Below are positions 20,061 through 30,035 of a stretch of DNA of 52,607 nt, piece after piece. The position numbers and the translations under genes were made by a program. The notes under the pieces were generated by a model that ran no database searches, was not told where the DNA came from, and worked only from the letters and a program-made list of their open reading frames with translations. Origin of the DNA: an uncultured Woeseiaceae bacterium (lineage in GTDB: Bacteria > Pseudomonadota > Gammaproteobacteria > Steroidobacterales > Woeseiaceae); contig CABYDR010000005.1 in assembly GCA_902517795.1 (NCBI GenBank), positions 1 through 52,607 of the forward strand. The letters run 5' to 3'. Every line of letters begins with the position of its first letter. Within the stretch, counting starts at the first letter, position 1.

Positions 20061-22100
20061 ATGATAAACGAGAAAAATATTACTGAAAAGGATAAAAATT
20101 CTCGTAAAAAAATGGCAAATGCAATCAGAGCTCTCAGCATGGATGCAGTTCAAAAGGCCAATTCTGGTCATCCCGGAATGCCGATGGGCATGGCTGACAT
20201 CGCTGAAGTTCTCTGGAATGATTTCATGCGACATAATCCAAAAAATCCAGAGTGGGCTGACAGAGATCGTTTCGTTCTGTCTAACGGACATGGTTCAATG
20301 TTGTTATACAGCCTGCTTCATTTGACAGGATATCCGCTAAGTATAGAGCAAATAAAAAATTTCAGACAATTCAATCAAGTCACCGCAGGTCATCCTGAGA
20401 GGGAGCCAGACATCGGTATTGAGACAACTACCGGTCCGCTTGGTCAAGGCATCACGAATGCTATTGGTATGGCAATGGCAGAAAAAATATTAGCTGCCGC
20501 ATTTAATAAACCAGATTACGAAATAGTTAATCACCGTACCTGGGTTTTTACTGGCGATGGCTGTCTAATGGAAGGTATTTCTCACGAAGCTTGTTCCCTG
20601 GCAGGAACTTGGAATCTTGGAAAGCTGATCTGTATTTATGATGATAATGGAATTTCAATCGATGGAGAAATTGACGGATGGTTCAATGATGATACAGCAG
20701 CTCGCTTTAAGTCTTATGGTTGGCAGGTAATAGATAAAGTTGATGGGCATGATGCTGACACAATTTCATCGGCAATAGATGAGGCCATAAAGAATACTAA
20801 TAATCCCACACTGATTTGCTGTAAAACTCAAATTGGTTTTGGCTCACCAAATAAAGCAGGGACTGCAAGCAGTCATGGTGCACCATTAGGTGAAGATGAG
20901 ATTGAAAAAACAAAAGAAAAGCTTGGCTGGGAGCATGAAGCATTTGAGATCCCCCAAGATATAAGAGAAATGTGGGACGGTTCAAAAAAAGGTGAAAAGC
21001 TTGAAAAATTATGGGTAGACTTATTTAATAATTATTCGAAGCAGTACCCTGATCTCGCTGAGGAATTTAAAAGAAGAATAAACAGAAATCTACCAGAAAA
21101 TTGGGAAGAGATATCAAAAAATGCAATTAATGAAATCAATCATCAAGCCATCGATTTAGCAACAAGACAGTCTTCTCATCTGTCTCTCAATAAGTTGGGA
21201 GATTCTTTACCAGAGATGATAGGTGGCTCTGCAGATCTTACCGGATCAAATCTTACTAAGCATGATACCTCAGTCGTAATAGATGAGACTAACTCGGACG
21301 GCAACTACATATATTATGGTGTTAGAGAATTTGGAATGGCAGCAATTGGTAATGGAATGATATTGCATGGCGGAGTAATTCCTTATTCAGGAACATTTCT
21401 AACATTTTCTGATTATTCACGAAATGCTCTCAGAATGGCGGCGCTTATGGAGATACAAAACATTTTTGTATTCACACATGACTCTATTGGTTTGGGTGAA
21501 GACGGTCCAACACATCAACCAATAGAACATGTTAGCAGCTTGAGAATTATGCCCAATATGAATGTTTGGAGACCTTGCGATGCAGTTGAAACTATAACAT
21601 CGTGGTGTGATGCCATAGAAAATCAAAGTGGACCAACAAGCTTAATTCTCACTCGTCAAAAACTTCATCATCAAGTGAGAACAGAGGAACAAGTTCGGTT
21701 AATAAAGAAAGGCGGATACATTCTCAAAGACAGTAAAGATACTCCAGAGATTATTCTTATAGCCACTGGTTCAGAAGTATCAGTTGCAATGGAGTCAGCA
21801 AAAATACTTGAAGCCGATGGAATTGATGTCAGAGTTGTTTCAATGCCATGCAACAATATATTTAATAAACAGCCAGACAGTTATAGATCAGCTGTGTTGT
21901 CAGAATCAGTAAAATCTAGATTAGCAATAGAGGCGGGCATTACAAATTTTTGGTGGCAATATGTTGGATCATTCGGAGACGTAATCGGAATAGATGAATT
22001 TGGGTTGTCGGCTCCTGCAAATGAGTTATTTGAATATTTTGGGTTCACAGTAAAGAACATTACAGAAAGAGCGAGATCACTCATTGAAAAAAACAGTTAA
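20061..22100 (+). CDS. tkt: Transketolase
   Basis: Transfers two-carbon units in the non-oxidative pentose phosphate pathway using thiamine diphosphate. The 679-aa protein shows [29 protein letters not shown], the thiamine motif GDGCLMEG (165-172), and the pyrimidine-domain GVREFGM and [17 protein letters not shown]. The stated start has little Shine-Dalgarno; an internal ATG at codon 18 is an alternative but has none either. It heads tkt-gap-pgk, 45 bases before gap, the same order as tkt-epd-pgk in E. coli and Pseudomonas. Confidence 0.97.
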   Translation: MINEKNITEKDKNSRKKMANAIRALSMDAVQKANSGHPGMPMGMADIAEVLWNDFMRHNPKNPEWADRDRFVLSNGHGSMLLYSLLHLTGYPLSIEQIKNFRQFNQVTAGHPEREPDIGIETTTGPLGQGITNAIGMAMAEKILAAAFNKPDYEIVNHRTWVFTGDGCLMEGISHEACSLAGTWNLGKLICIYDDNGISIDGEIDGWFNDDTAARFKSYGWQVIDKVDGHDADTISSAIDEAIKNTNNPTLICCKTQIGFGSPNKAGTASSHGAPLGEDEIEKTKEKLGWEHEAFEIPQDIREMWDGSKKGEKLEKLWVDLFNNYSKQYPDLAEEFKRRINRNLPENWEEISKNAINEINHQAIDLATRQSSHLSLNKLGDSLPEMIGGSADLTGSNLTKHDTSVVIDETNSDGNYIYYGVREFGMAAIGNGMILHGGVIPYSGTFLTFSDYSRNALRMAALMEIQNIFVFTHDSIGLGEDGPTHQPIEHVSSLRIMPNMNVWRPCDAVETITSWCDAIENQSGPTSLILTRQKLHHQVRTEEQVRLIKKGGYILKDSKDTPEIILIATGSEVSVAMESAKILEADGIDVRVVSMPCNNIFNKQPDSYRSAVLSESVKSRLAIEAGITNFWWQYVGSFGDVIGIDEFGLSAPANELFEYFGFTVKNITERARSLIEKNS

Positions 22101-22145
22101 TCATAATTTTTTGAATGATGATAAATTAGGTATCAGGAGATACAA

Positions 22146-23159
22146 ATGACCGTTAGAGTTGCAGTGAATGGTTTTGGACGAATTGGCAGAAATGTTGTTA
22201 GAGCATTGTATGAATCCTCAAAAAGAGCAGAGATGGAAATTGTTGCCATCAATGGTAGGGGATCGCCAGAGCAAATAACACATCTTTTCAAATATGATAG
22301 TGCGCATGGAAAGTTCCCTCATAAAGTCCATTGCGATGGAGAATCATTGGTCATCGATGATATAGATAAAATTAAATTTATCTATGATCGAGATCCGACT
22401 AAGCTCCCATGGAATGATCTCGATATTGACGTTGTTTTGGAATGTACAGGTGCATTTAGAGATCACGAAACTGCATCAAAACACCTTGATGCAGGAGCAC
22501 GTAAAGTATTAATTTCTGCACCGGGCAAGAATATGGATGCCACGATAGTTTATGGAGTGAACCACAACATTCTCAGTGATGAGCATAAAATTGTGTCAAA
22601 TGCATCATGTACAACAAATTGTCTTGCTCCTCTTGTGAGCCCACTTCACACAACTATTGGTGTAAAACATGGCTCCATGACTACAATTCATTCATACACC
22701 AATGATCAAGTATTAACCGATGCTTTTCACAATGATCCTCGGCGAGCAAGATCAGCCACCATGTCACAGGTCCCCACCAAAACAGGAGCAGCAAAGGGCC
22801 TTGGTCAAGTTATCCCAGAGCTTGATGGAAGACTGGATGGCTTTGCTATGCGTGTGCCCACTATGAACGTATCTGCCGTAGATTTAAGTTTTGTCCCTGA
22901 AAGAGAAACTTCAGAAGAGGAAATAAATCAAATTATGCTTGATGCAAGTCTTGGTGAGCTAAAAGGTGTGCTTGATTACTGCGAGGAGCCTCTGGTTTCT
23001 ATTGATTTTAATCATAATCCAGCATCAGCAATTTATGATTCAACACTGACAAAAGTTATGCAAGGCACATTTGTTAAGGTTATCGCTTGGTATGACAATG
23101 AGTGGGGATTCTCTCAACGGATGTTAGATACGGCTTTGGCAATGACCGGCAAGAGATAA
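22146..23159 (+). CDS. gap: Glyceraldehyde-3-phosphate dehydrogenase (type I) in the epd position
   Basis: Expected to oxidise glyceraldehyde 3-phosphate. The 337-aa protein has [14 protein letters not shown], catalytic C155 in NASCTTN, H182 and the phosphate-site motifs SYTNDQ and PTKTGAA, all typical of GAPDH. The N-terminus ([23 protein letters not shown]) and the end ([12 protein letters not shown]) look close to erythrose-4-phosphate dehydrogenase, and the gene lies where epd usually lies. The NAD-specific Asp after AIN is Gly (G37), and the LeuPro pair at 187/188 (Bacillus numbering) is A193/F194. Cofactor preference may therefore be NADP or mixed. Epd activity cannot be excluded. Confidence 0.9.
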   Translation: MTVRVAVNGFGRIGRNVVRALYESSKRAEMEIVAINGRGSPEQITHLFKYDSAHGKFPHKVHCDGESLVIDDIDKIKFIYDRDPTKLPWNDLDIDVVLECTGAFRDHETASKHLDAGARKVLISAPGKNMDATIVYGVNHNILSDEHKIVSNASCTTNCLAPLVSPLHTTIGVKHGSMTTIHSYTNDQVLTDAFHNDPRRARSATMSQVPTKTGAAKGLGQVIPELDGRLDGFAMRVPTMNVSAVDLSFVPERETSEEEINQIMLDASLGELKGVLDYCEEPLVSIDFNHNPASAIYDSTLTKVMQGTFVKVIAWYDNEWGFSQRMLDTALAMTGKR

Positions 23160-23176
23160 TACTCTCATTTAATCGG

Positions 23177-24385
23177 ATGAAATGCGTGCACCAAAATGAT
23201 CGCATAATAAAAATGAGTGAGTTGAAACTCACTAAAAAAAAGCTACTCATAAGAGTGGATTTAAATGTACCTCTATCTGAGGGAAAAATTTCAAGTGACA
23301 AAAGAATAAGAGCGATATTACCCACACTCAAAATAGGGATAGAGAATAAATGCTCTATTATTCTTATCTCTCACATGGGTAGACCAAAAGAAGGGCAGTT
23401 TGATAAACAATATTCTCTCAAACCAGTCGCTGAATATATCACCCAACTCATACAAAAAGAGGTCCGCTTTATTTCAGAATGGTCAGATGGTTTTGACCTC
23501 ATTGAGGGTGAAATAGTTCTACTTGAAAATATTAGATTTTCAGAAGGTGAAAAAGACAATAGTGAAAATCTGAGTAAAAAATTAGCAGATCTTTGCGACA
23601 TATTTGTGATGGATGCATTTGGCTCTGCTCACAGAAAGCATGCTAGCACTTATGGAGTGATTGAATTTTCTGAGACAGCTTGTGCTGGACCACTTATGGG
23701 GAAGGAGATTGATTCAATTAATCAAATATACACAGATTCGAAAAGCCCGATTATAGCGATTGTTGGAGGATCAAAAATATCGACTAAATTAGAATTAATA
23801 AAATCACTCTCAGATTTTGTTGATTATTTAATTTTAGGTGGCGGTATTGCGAATACGATTTTAAAAGCGCAGGGAAAGGAAGTTGGAAGATCGCTTTATG
23901 AAGAATCTATGCTAGGCACCGCTAAAAATATGATTGAGGCAAATTCGGAATGTCAGATCATGGAAATATCAGATGTAGTAGTGGCGAAAGGAATCAATGA
24001 CAGTAGTATGTCAGAAGTTAAAGATATAAATTCCGTCTCGAATGATGATTTGATACTAGATATTGGGCCAAAAACATCCGATGTATACGAAGAAACTATA
24101 AAAAAATCATCAACAGTAATTTGGAATGGTCCTGTTGGTGTATTCGAGATTGATCAATTCAGTAGTGGAACCGAGGGAATCGCGCAGGCAATTTCGCAAT
24201 GTGGCGGTTACTCTATTGCTGGCGGCGGAGACACTGTTTCCGCGATAGAGAAATTTGGATTGACTGATGGAATTTCTTATATATCTACTGGTGGAGGGGC
24301 TTTTCTTGAATTCATCTGCGATAAAACACTTCCCTCATTGGAAGCTCTGAAAAATCATGCTAAAAACCTTGAAAAAGGACCATGA
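23177..24385 (+). CDS. pgk: Phosphoglycerate kinase
   Basis: Transfers phosphate between 1,3-bisphosphoglycerate and ADP. The core shows LLIRVDLNVPL, SHMGRPKE, ENIRF, the central GGSKISTKL and the C-terminal GGGDTVSAIEKFG. The tracked ORF starts inside gap and is too long. Candidate starts are ATG 23177, GTG 23186 (with GGATGA upstream) and ATG 23213. RIIKMSEL aligns with the SVIKMTDL start of the E. coli protein, so the true start probably lies before 23213; I use 23177 (402 aa). The tail overlaps the converging phoX-like gene by 31 bases. Confidence 0.93.
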   Translation: MKCVHQNDRIIKMSELKLTKKKLLIRVDLNVPLSEGKISSDKRIRAILPTLKIGIENKCSIILISHMGRPKEGQFDKQYSLKPVAEYITQLIQKEVRFISEWSDGFDLIEGEIVLLENIRFSEGEKDNSENLSKKLADLCDIFVMDAFGSAHRKHASTYGVIEFSETACAGPLMGKEIDSINQIYTDSKSPIIAIVGGSKISTKLELIKSLSDFVDYLILGGGIANTILKAQGKEVGRSLYEESMLGTAKNMIEANSECQIMEISDVVVAKGINDSSMSEVKDINSVSNDDLILDIGPKTSDVYEETIKKSSTVIWNGPVGVFEIDQFSSGTEGIAQAISQCGGYSIAGGGDTVSAIEKFGLTDGISYISTGGGAFLEFICDKTLPSLEALKNHAKNLEKGP

Positions 24386-25725
24386 ATAGCTAAAGTTAGT
24401 CCTCTGTTCTGCACGTTGACAAACATAATATTGTTGTCCGGAGAGAAGCAGATGCCACAGAGCTCAGAATCAGAGTATGCATTATCTGCAAGAATATACT
24501 GTGTGCCATTAGGTCTGATTCCAATTAGACCACAATAATTAAAGGTGTCCTCACATATTATCAAATCACCCCAGGGACTCATTATTATATTATCTGCATG
24601 ATGCAATAAGCTTTTTGAATTTGACTCTGCCAGAAGTTTGATGTGTCCAGCTGCACCTTGAGAATTTTCAGATAACTCTCGATTTATTCTGTATTCGAAG
24701 ACTTGGCCCATTCTCTCAAAACCACCAATCGTGGCTGTTAAGAATACACTGTTATCGGCATAACAAATGCCCTCACCTCGAGCGAATCGAGCAGCACCCT
24801 TCTCATATCCTCCTAACCTGAGATCATTCTTGTCTGGATCGATGTTATCTAGATTTATCCATTTGGCCTCATACCATTCACCCACCTTGACACTCTCTTT
24901 GTCCCAATTTCGAGTATCCATTGAAGATTTTTTACTGAAGGATAACGCTTGTAAAATTCCTCCATTTTGAAGTTTATTTTTCTCATTTGGCAAAAATCTA
25001 TACAGCAAACTTCGATGTTTATCTTCGGTAAGGTAAATAGCGCCAGATACTGGGTCAACTGCAGCTGCTTCGTGTTCAAATCTCCCCATTGCTATGATTG
25101 GTTCTGGTTTGACGGGTTGTTTTGATTGCGCGTTCACTTCAAATATGTAGCCATGCCGTTTTTCTCTCTTAACAACTTTTTTTCTTTCAAAACTGGTTCC
25201 AGGATCAGTAAAACATTCCTCACAACTTAACCATGAGCCCCAGGGTGTTGCACCTCCAGCACAATTATATTCTGTGCCGATTAAACTCATATGCTGTCTA
25301 ATTTTTCTCTTAGCTATTGGATCATATTCTATTGTAGTTGTTCCACCTGTTCCTGGAGTGATCCCTTCTCCAGCGTCATAAATTAAATTTTTATCAACAC
25401 TATTGAGAAGAGAGTTGTTTTTGTCAAAAGCACTATAATGAAAATTAGCAGGATGATTTTCATGGTTACAGACAATATTAATATTGCCATTTTCGTTTTG
25501 AAATGCTGCCATACCATCAGCTTGTCCTGGTGTAAGCAAACCATCATCCATGAGACTGTGTTGTTCAGAGATTATTGTGTAACTGAAACCCTTTGGTAGA
25601 TCAAGAATCTTTCTGGGATCAGCCCTTAATTCTCCAAATGGAGAATTTTGGGTGCTAACAGTACCTGATGCATTTAACATCATCCCACTGAGAAAAGCAC
25701 TCTGAATGAATTGCCTTCTTTGCAT
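24355..25725 (-). CDS. PhoX/DUF839-family secreted phosphatase-like protein, Tat substrate
   Basis: A 456-aa protein with a twin-arginine signal (RRQFIQ at 3-8, then a hydrophobic stretch), so probably folded in the cytoplasm and exported. The body matches PhoX/DUF839: CNHENHP, NCAGGATPWGSWLSCEE (C155 and E169/E170 are candidate metal ligands), GRFEHEAAAVDP and LTEDKHRSLLYRF. Characterised PhoX phosphatases use Ca and Fe and are longer (600 or more residues), so substrate and activity are uncertain and I give no symbol. It overlaps the pgk tail by 31 bases and diverges from moxR. No Pho box was recognised upstream. Confidence 0.85.
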   Translation of the reverse strand: MQRRQFIQSAFLSGMMLNASGTVSTQNSPFGELRADPRKILDLPKGFSYTIISEQHSLMDDGLLTPGQADGMAAFQNENGNINIVCNHENHPANFHYSAFDKNNSLLNSVDKNLIYDAGEGITPGTGGTTTIEYDPIAKRKIRQHMSLIGTEYNCAGGATPWGSWLSCEECFTDPGTSFERKKVVKREKRHGYIFEVNAQSKQPVKPEPIIAMGRFEHEAAAVDPVSGAIYLTEDKHRSLLYRFLPNEKNKLQNGGILQALSFSKKSSMDTRNWDKESVKVGEWYEAKWINLDNIDPDKNDLRLGGYEKGAARFARGEGICYADNSVFLTATIGGFERMGQVFEYRINRELSENSQGAAGHIKLLAESNSKSLLHHADNIIMSPWGDLIICEDTFNYCGLIGIRPNGTQYILADNAYSDSELCGICFSPDNNIMFVNVQNRGLTLAIHGPFSRFLA

Positions 25726-25913
25726 TTTACTTTGACGTTTAGAGTTTCGCGATAACTAATTTTGACATCATTTTATCAATATAAACAGCATAAATTCATT
25801 TAAATGATATTCATTTTTTTAGACTTTTTTAAAGTTTTTTTCTTAATGAATATGTAGTTTTTATTATTGGATATCATTAGAATTAGTGCTGTTTAATCAA
25901 ATAGTGAAAATCA

Positions 25914-26759
25914 ATGGATAATTTCAAAGGAACTAAATCGTATGTAGCGACCGAAGACCTCAGAATTTCAGTCAATGCTGCTATAAAACTTGAGAGGCCA
26001 ATACTAGTTAAGGGAGAGCCTGGAACCGGTAAAACACAACTCGCAATAGAGATTGCTGAAGCACTTGGGAAGCCCCTATTTGAGTGGCACATTAAATCCA
26101 CAACAAAAGCTGATCAAGGTCTTTATGAATATGATGCTGTTTCAAGATTGAGAGATTCACAACTTGGTGATGAGCGAGTTAACGATATTTCAAATTATAT
26201 TGTTCGAGGAAAAGTTTGGGATGCATTTGATTCAGAAAAAAAACCAGTATTACTGATCGATGAAATCGACAAAGCAGATATTGAATTCCCTAATGATCTT
26301 CTCAGGGAATTGGATCGAATGGAGTTTTATGTTCATGAGACCAAAGAATTAGTAACAGCAAAAAATCGTCCAATTATCATTATTACAAGCAATAATGAAA
26401 AAGAATTGCCAGACGCTTTCTTGAGGAGATGTTTCTTTCACTATATAAGATTTCCAGACATGAATACGATGAAAGAGATTGTTGATGTGCATTATCCAAA
26501 AATTAAAAAAATGCTGCTCAAGGAAGCTTTAGACACATTCTACAGAATAAGAGATATTCAGGGTATAAAGAAGAAGCCGTCAACATCCGAGCTTTTAGAT
26601 TGGATAAAATTATTGTTGGCTGAAGATGTTCCTCCTGAAGCCCTCAGAAATACGAATAAGAAAGATTCAATTCCTCCATTTTATGGGGCATTGATCAAAA
26701 ATGAGCAAGATGTTCATCTCTTTGAACAATTAATATTTATGGAATCAAGAAATCGCTAG
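25914..26759 (+). CDS. MoxR-family AAA+ ATPase
   Basis: A 281-aa single AAA+ domain protein: Walker A GEPGTGKT (34-41), Walker B LLIDEIDK (113-120), sensor 1 in ITSNNEKELP and the arginine finger region DAFLRRC. MoxR ATPases act as chaperones that assemble or activate partner complexes together with VWA proteins. The partner VWA gene begins three bases downstream, so the pair is one transcription unit. The client is unknown; this type resembles the CoxD/CoxE pair, but no CO dehydrogenase genes are near. Confidence 0.9.
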   Translation: MDNFKGTKSYVATEDLRISVNAAIKLERPILVKGEPGTGKTQLAIEIAEALGKPLFEWHIKSTTKADQGLYEYDAVSRLRDSQLGDERVNDISNYIVRGKVWDAFDSEKKPVLLIDEIDKADIEFPNDLLRELDRMEFYVHETKELVTAKNRPIIIITSNNEKELPDAFLRRCFFHYIRFPDMNTMKEIVDVHYPKIKKMLLKEALDTFYRIRDIQGIKKKPSTSELLDWIKLLLAEDVPPEALRNTNKKDSIPPFYGALIKNEQDVHLFEQLIFMESRNR

Positions 26760-26762
26760 AGC

Positions 26763-27938
26763 ATGCTAATCAAATTCTTTTTTATGCTACGCTCCGGTGG
26801 ACTCAATACATCTATTACTGAGTTACTTCATCTGCTTGAGGCAATGGAATATGGAATTGCAAAATTCAGTGTTGAAAATTTTTATTATTTGTCTAGATCA
26901 ATTCTAGTAAAAGACGAATCTTTGTTTGACCGTTTTGATCAAATATTTACTGCTCATTTTTCAGGAATTGAAAAAATCATTAACGAACTTTTTAAAGATG
27001 TTCCTGAAGAATGGCTCAGAAAACAAGCTCAACTGATGTTGACTGAAGAGGAACGTGCGCAAATAGAGAGTATGGGTGGATTTGAAAAACTGATTGAAAC
27101 TTTAAAGAAAAGATTTGAGGAACAAAAAGATCGACATCAGGGTGGAAGTAAGTGGATTGGAACAGCGGGAACATCACCATACGGAGCATATGGATATAAT
27201 CCTGAAGGCATTCGTATTGGTCAGCCGGGATCAGTGCACAGACGTGCAGTAAAGGTATGGGATAAGAGAGAGTTTCGTAACCTCGATAATTCTGTAAATA
27301 TTGGTACAAGAAGCATTAAAATTGCATTGAGGCAGCTCAGAAAATTTGCAAGAGAAGGTATTGCCGATCAGTTAGATATTGATAATACAATCAAGAAAAC
27401 AGCCAAGAATGCTGGACTGTTGGAACTAGAGATGGTTCCAGAAAAACATAATTCAATTAAGATATTATTGTGTTTAGATGTTGGCGGTTCAATGGATGAT
27501 CATGTAAGAGTCTGCGAAGAGTTATTCTCAGCTGCTAGCAGTGAGTTTAAAAATCTTGAATATTTTTATTTTCATAATTTTCTTTATGAAAAGTTATGGA
27601 AAGATAATAGCAGAAGACATGCGGAGCAAATTCCACTTACTGAAATTATCAATAAGTATGGCCCTGAATATAAATTGATACTAGTCGGTGATGCCACAAT
27701 GAGTCCTTATGAGATTGCTTATCCTGGTGGCAGTATTGAGCATTGGAATGAAGAACCTGGTTCTGCGTGGCTGAAGAGAATGCTTGATCATTTTAAAAAT
27801 GCTGTGTGGATAAATCCCGAAGCAAAAAAACACTGGAATTTTACTCCATCTATTAAATTGACTCATGAACTAATGGAAGGAAGAATGTATCCGCTAACCT
27901 TGGATGGACTATCTGAAGCGATAAAAAATCTACATTAA
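26763..27938 (+). CDS. VWA-domain (CoxE-like) protein, partner of the MoxR ATPase
   Basis: A 391-aa cytoplasmic protein. Residues 1-130 are helical and charged, a Gly/Tyr-rich linker follows (SPYGAYGYNPEG), and a C-terminal von Willebrand A domain starts about residue 230. The MIDAS loop reads DVGGSM (D239, G241, S243) instead of strict DxSxS, so the first Ser is Gly; GDATMSPYEI later supplies the Thr and Asp side. It follows the MoxR gene by three bases and converges on mgtE with 13 bases between. The function is probably metal-assisted client binding for the AAA+ partner, but the client is unknown. Confidence 0.85.
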   Translation: MLIKFFFMLRSGGLNTSITELLHLLEAMEYGIAKFSVENFYYLSRSILVKDESLFDRFDQIFTAHFSGIEKIINELFKDVPEEWLRKQAQLMLTEEERAQIESMGGFEKLIETLKKRFEEQKDRHQGGSKWIGTAGTSPYGAYGYNPEGIRIGQPGSVHRRAVKVWDKREFRNLDNSVNIGTRSIKIALRQLRKFAREGIADQLDIDNTIKKTAKNAGLLELEMVPEKHNSIKILLCLDVGGSMDDHVRVCEELFSAASSEFKNLEYFYFHNFLYEKLWKDNSRRHAEQIPLTEIINKYGPEYKLILVGDATMSPYEIAYPGGSIEHWNEEPGSAWLKRMLDHFKNAVWINPEAKKHWNFTPSIKLTHELMEGRMYPLTLDGLSEAIKNLH

Positions 27939-27951
27939 CCTCTATCTATTT

Positions 27952-29280
27952 CTATAGAAGAAATATTGCTCCAAGACCCAAGAACGCCATGTATCCAATC
28001 ACATCAGTTATCGTTGTGAGCACTACACCACCAGCAAGAGCAGGATCAATATTAAATCTTTTTAAAGTTATAGGTATAAAGAAACCAGCTAAAGCAGCGA
28101 CAATCAGATTTATTGTCATAGCACCCGCAATCACTGTTCCTATAAGAGCATCTTTAAACCATAAGTAAGTTAGTCCCCCAACGACAACTGCCCATAGAAT
28201 GCCATTTATTATACCTACTAGGATTTCCTTTTTAAGAATACCTGATAAATTTGATTTATCTATGTGGCCCAAAGCAAGAGCTCTTGTCATTATTGTAAGA
28301 GACTGTGTACCTGCGACACCTCCCATACTTGGTACAATAGGCATTAGAATTGCTAGAAGAACAATTTTATCAAGCGTAGTTTCAAAAATATCAACAACAG
28401 ATGCAGCTATAAATGCAGTTATTAGATTTACCCCTAACCAGAGGGCTCTCCTTTTTGCACTTTTTGTTGCTGGTGAGAACATATCCTCCTCTTCATCAAG
28501 ACCAGCAGCACTCATCAATGAATGTTCGGCTTCATCCCTAATTACATCAACAACATCATCTACAGTAATTCTTCCTAATAATTTATTCTCATTATCAATA
28601 ACAGGTGCAGAGACTAGATCTCTATTTTCAAATTCCCAAACAACATTCTCAGAAGGAGCATCTACAGAAATAGGAAAAATTTTCTTCGAAATTATTTCGG
28701 AAACTGGGGTTTGAGGATCCTCTGTTAATATTCTCGATAAAAGCAATGTTCCTCGATATTCATTTTTCCTATTTACAACAAATATTGAATCGGTATCTCT
28801 GGGTATTGCTTTCTGATTTCTCAGATATCTTAATGTTACTTCGACTGTTACATCTGGTCTCACAGTGAGTATATCTGTATTCATAAGGCCACCAGCACTG
28901 TCCTCATCATAAGCGAGAACTTTTTCTAACCTTTCACGATCTTGGTGACCCATAGATTTAATTACTTCCTGCATTAGTGTTTCTGGGAGATCAGCCACCA
29001 GATCAGCGAGGTCATCTAAAGCCATACCATCAATAGCAGTAATTAGTTCATCGGTATCCATTTTTTCAATCAGGCCATCGCGGACTTCATCTGAAACTTC
29101 AACCAAAACTTCACCTTCAATATTTTTGTCAATCATCTCCCAAATCAGAGCTCTTTCATTTAATGGCAAGGACTCGATTAGACGAGCAAGTTCTGATGGA
29201 TGAAGATTATTCAGTAGATTCTGAGAAGCAATAATTTTCCCATTTATGAGTTGGTTTTTTAGTTTGTGTAAAGATGACAT
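27952..29280 (-). CDS. mgtE: MgtE magnesium channel
   Basis: Mg2+ channel/transporter gated by cytosolic Mg2+. The 442-aa protein has an acidic N domain (about 10-125), a CBS pair (about 130-250; e.g. NTDILTVRPDVTVEVTLRYLR, VSAPVID), a plug helix, and five membrane helices from about 278 with the channel motifs PSMGGVAGTQSLT and GGVVLTTITDVIGY. Length is normal. It is the last gene of the yrbG-kdsDC-lptCAB run, 15 bases after lptB, at the place held by rpoN in E. coli. Confidence 0.94.
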   Translation of the reverse strand: MSSLHKLKNQLINGKIIASQNLLNNLHPSELARLIESLPLNERALIWEMIDKNIEGEVLVEVSDEVRDGLIEKMDTDELITAIDGMALDDLADLVADLPETLMQEVIKSMGHQDRERLEKVLAYDEDSAGGLMNTDILTVRPDVTVEVTLRYLRNQKAIPRDTDSIFVVNRKNEYRGTLLLSRILTEDPQTPVSEIISKKIFPISVDAPSENVVWEFENRDLVSAPVIDNENKLLGRITVDDVVDVIRDEAEHSLMSAAGLDEEEDMFSPATKSAKRRALWLGVNLITAFIAASVVDIFETTLDKIVLLAILMPIVPSMGGVAGTQSLTIMTRALALGHIDKSNLSGILKKEILVGIINGILWAVVVGGLTYLWFKDALIGTVIAGAMTINLIVAALAGFFIPITLKRFNIDPALAGGVVLTTITDVIGYMAFLGLGAIFLL

Positions 29281-29295
29281 GTAATTTCACCTTTT

Positions 29296-30021
29296 TTAGA
29301 GCTTAAAATCCTGTCCCAGATAAACTTCTTTAACTCGGCTATTAGAAAGGATTTTCTCAGGTGAGCCTGAGGCAATAAGATCTCCTTCATTTAGGATGTA
29401 GGCGCGCTCACATATACCCAGTGTTTCCCTTACATTATGATCTGTAATAAGAACTCCAATATTTTGGTCTTTAAGATGTTTAATTATTCTTTGAATATCA
29501 TGAACGGAAATAGGATCCACACCAGCAAAGGGCTCATCTAATAAAATGAATGTAGGTTTTGCAGCGAGCGCTCTTGCAATTTCTACTCTTCTCCTCTCGC
29601 CTCCAGAAAGACTTATACCGAGAGAATTTCTTACATGATCAATGTGTAACTCCTCAAGAAGGTGATTAAGCCTTTGTTCTCTTTCAGAATGATTCAAATC
29701 TTTTTGGTACTCGAGTATAGCTAAAATGTTATCTTCAACTGTGAGTTTGCGAAAAATAGAAGCTTCCTGAGGCAGGTAACCCAGACCAAGATTTGCCCGC
29801 TGATGCATACTTAGATCGGTTATATCTCTATCATCCAAAAAAACTGAACCATTATCAGATGTTATTAAACCGACGATTATGTAGAATGCCGTCGTTTTGC
29901 CAGCACCATTTGGTCCAAGCAGACCCACTACTTCTCCACTATTAATTTCGAATGAAATACCCTTTACCACATCAAGCATTTTATAACTTTTTCTGATGTT
30001 AGTAGCTTTGAGTATGCTCAT
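29296..30021 (-). CDS. lptB: LPS export ABC transporter ATP-binding protein LptB
   Basis: ATPase that powers LPS extraction from the inner membrane with LptFG. The 241-aa protein shows Walker A GPNGAGKT (36-43), the Q-loop [11 protein letters not shown], the ABC signature LSGGERRR, Walker B ILLDEPF and the switch His in LITDHN. These are hallmark LptB sequences. It follows lptA by 14 bases and precedes mgtE by 15. lptF and lptG are not in the window. Confidence 0.97.
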   Translation of the reverse strand: MSILKATNIRKSYKMLDVVKGISFEINSGEVVGLLGPNGAGKTTAFYIIVGLITSDNGSVFLDDRDITDLSMHQRANLGLGYLPQEASIFRKLTVEDNILAILEYQKDLNHSEREQRLNHLLEELHIDHVRNSLGISLSGGERRRVEIARALAAKPTFILLDEPFAGVDPISVHDIQRIIKHLKDQNIGVLITDHNVRETLGICERAYILNEGDLIASGSPEKILSNSRVKEVYLGQDFKL

Positions 30022-30035
30022 TCTTATATCTCATT

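Noticed and set aside
23102-23176. Extended N-terminus of pgk in the ORF track
   Set aside because: It overlaps the conserved gap C-terminus in another frame and has no counterpart in Pgk proteins.
28199-28714. 171-aa plus-strand ORF opposite mgtE
   Set aside because: It mirrors the hydrophobic codons of mgtE, has no recognisable motif or ribosome-binding site, and mgtE is certain.
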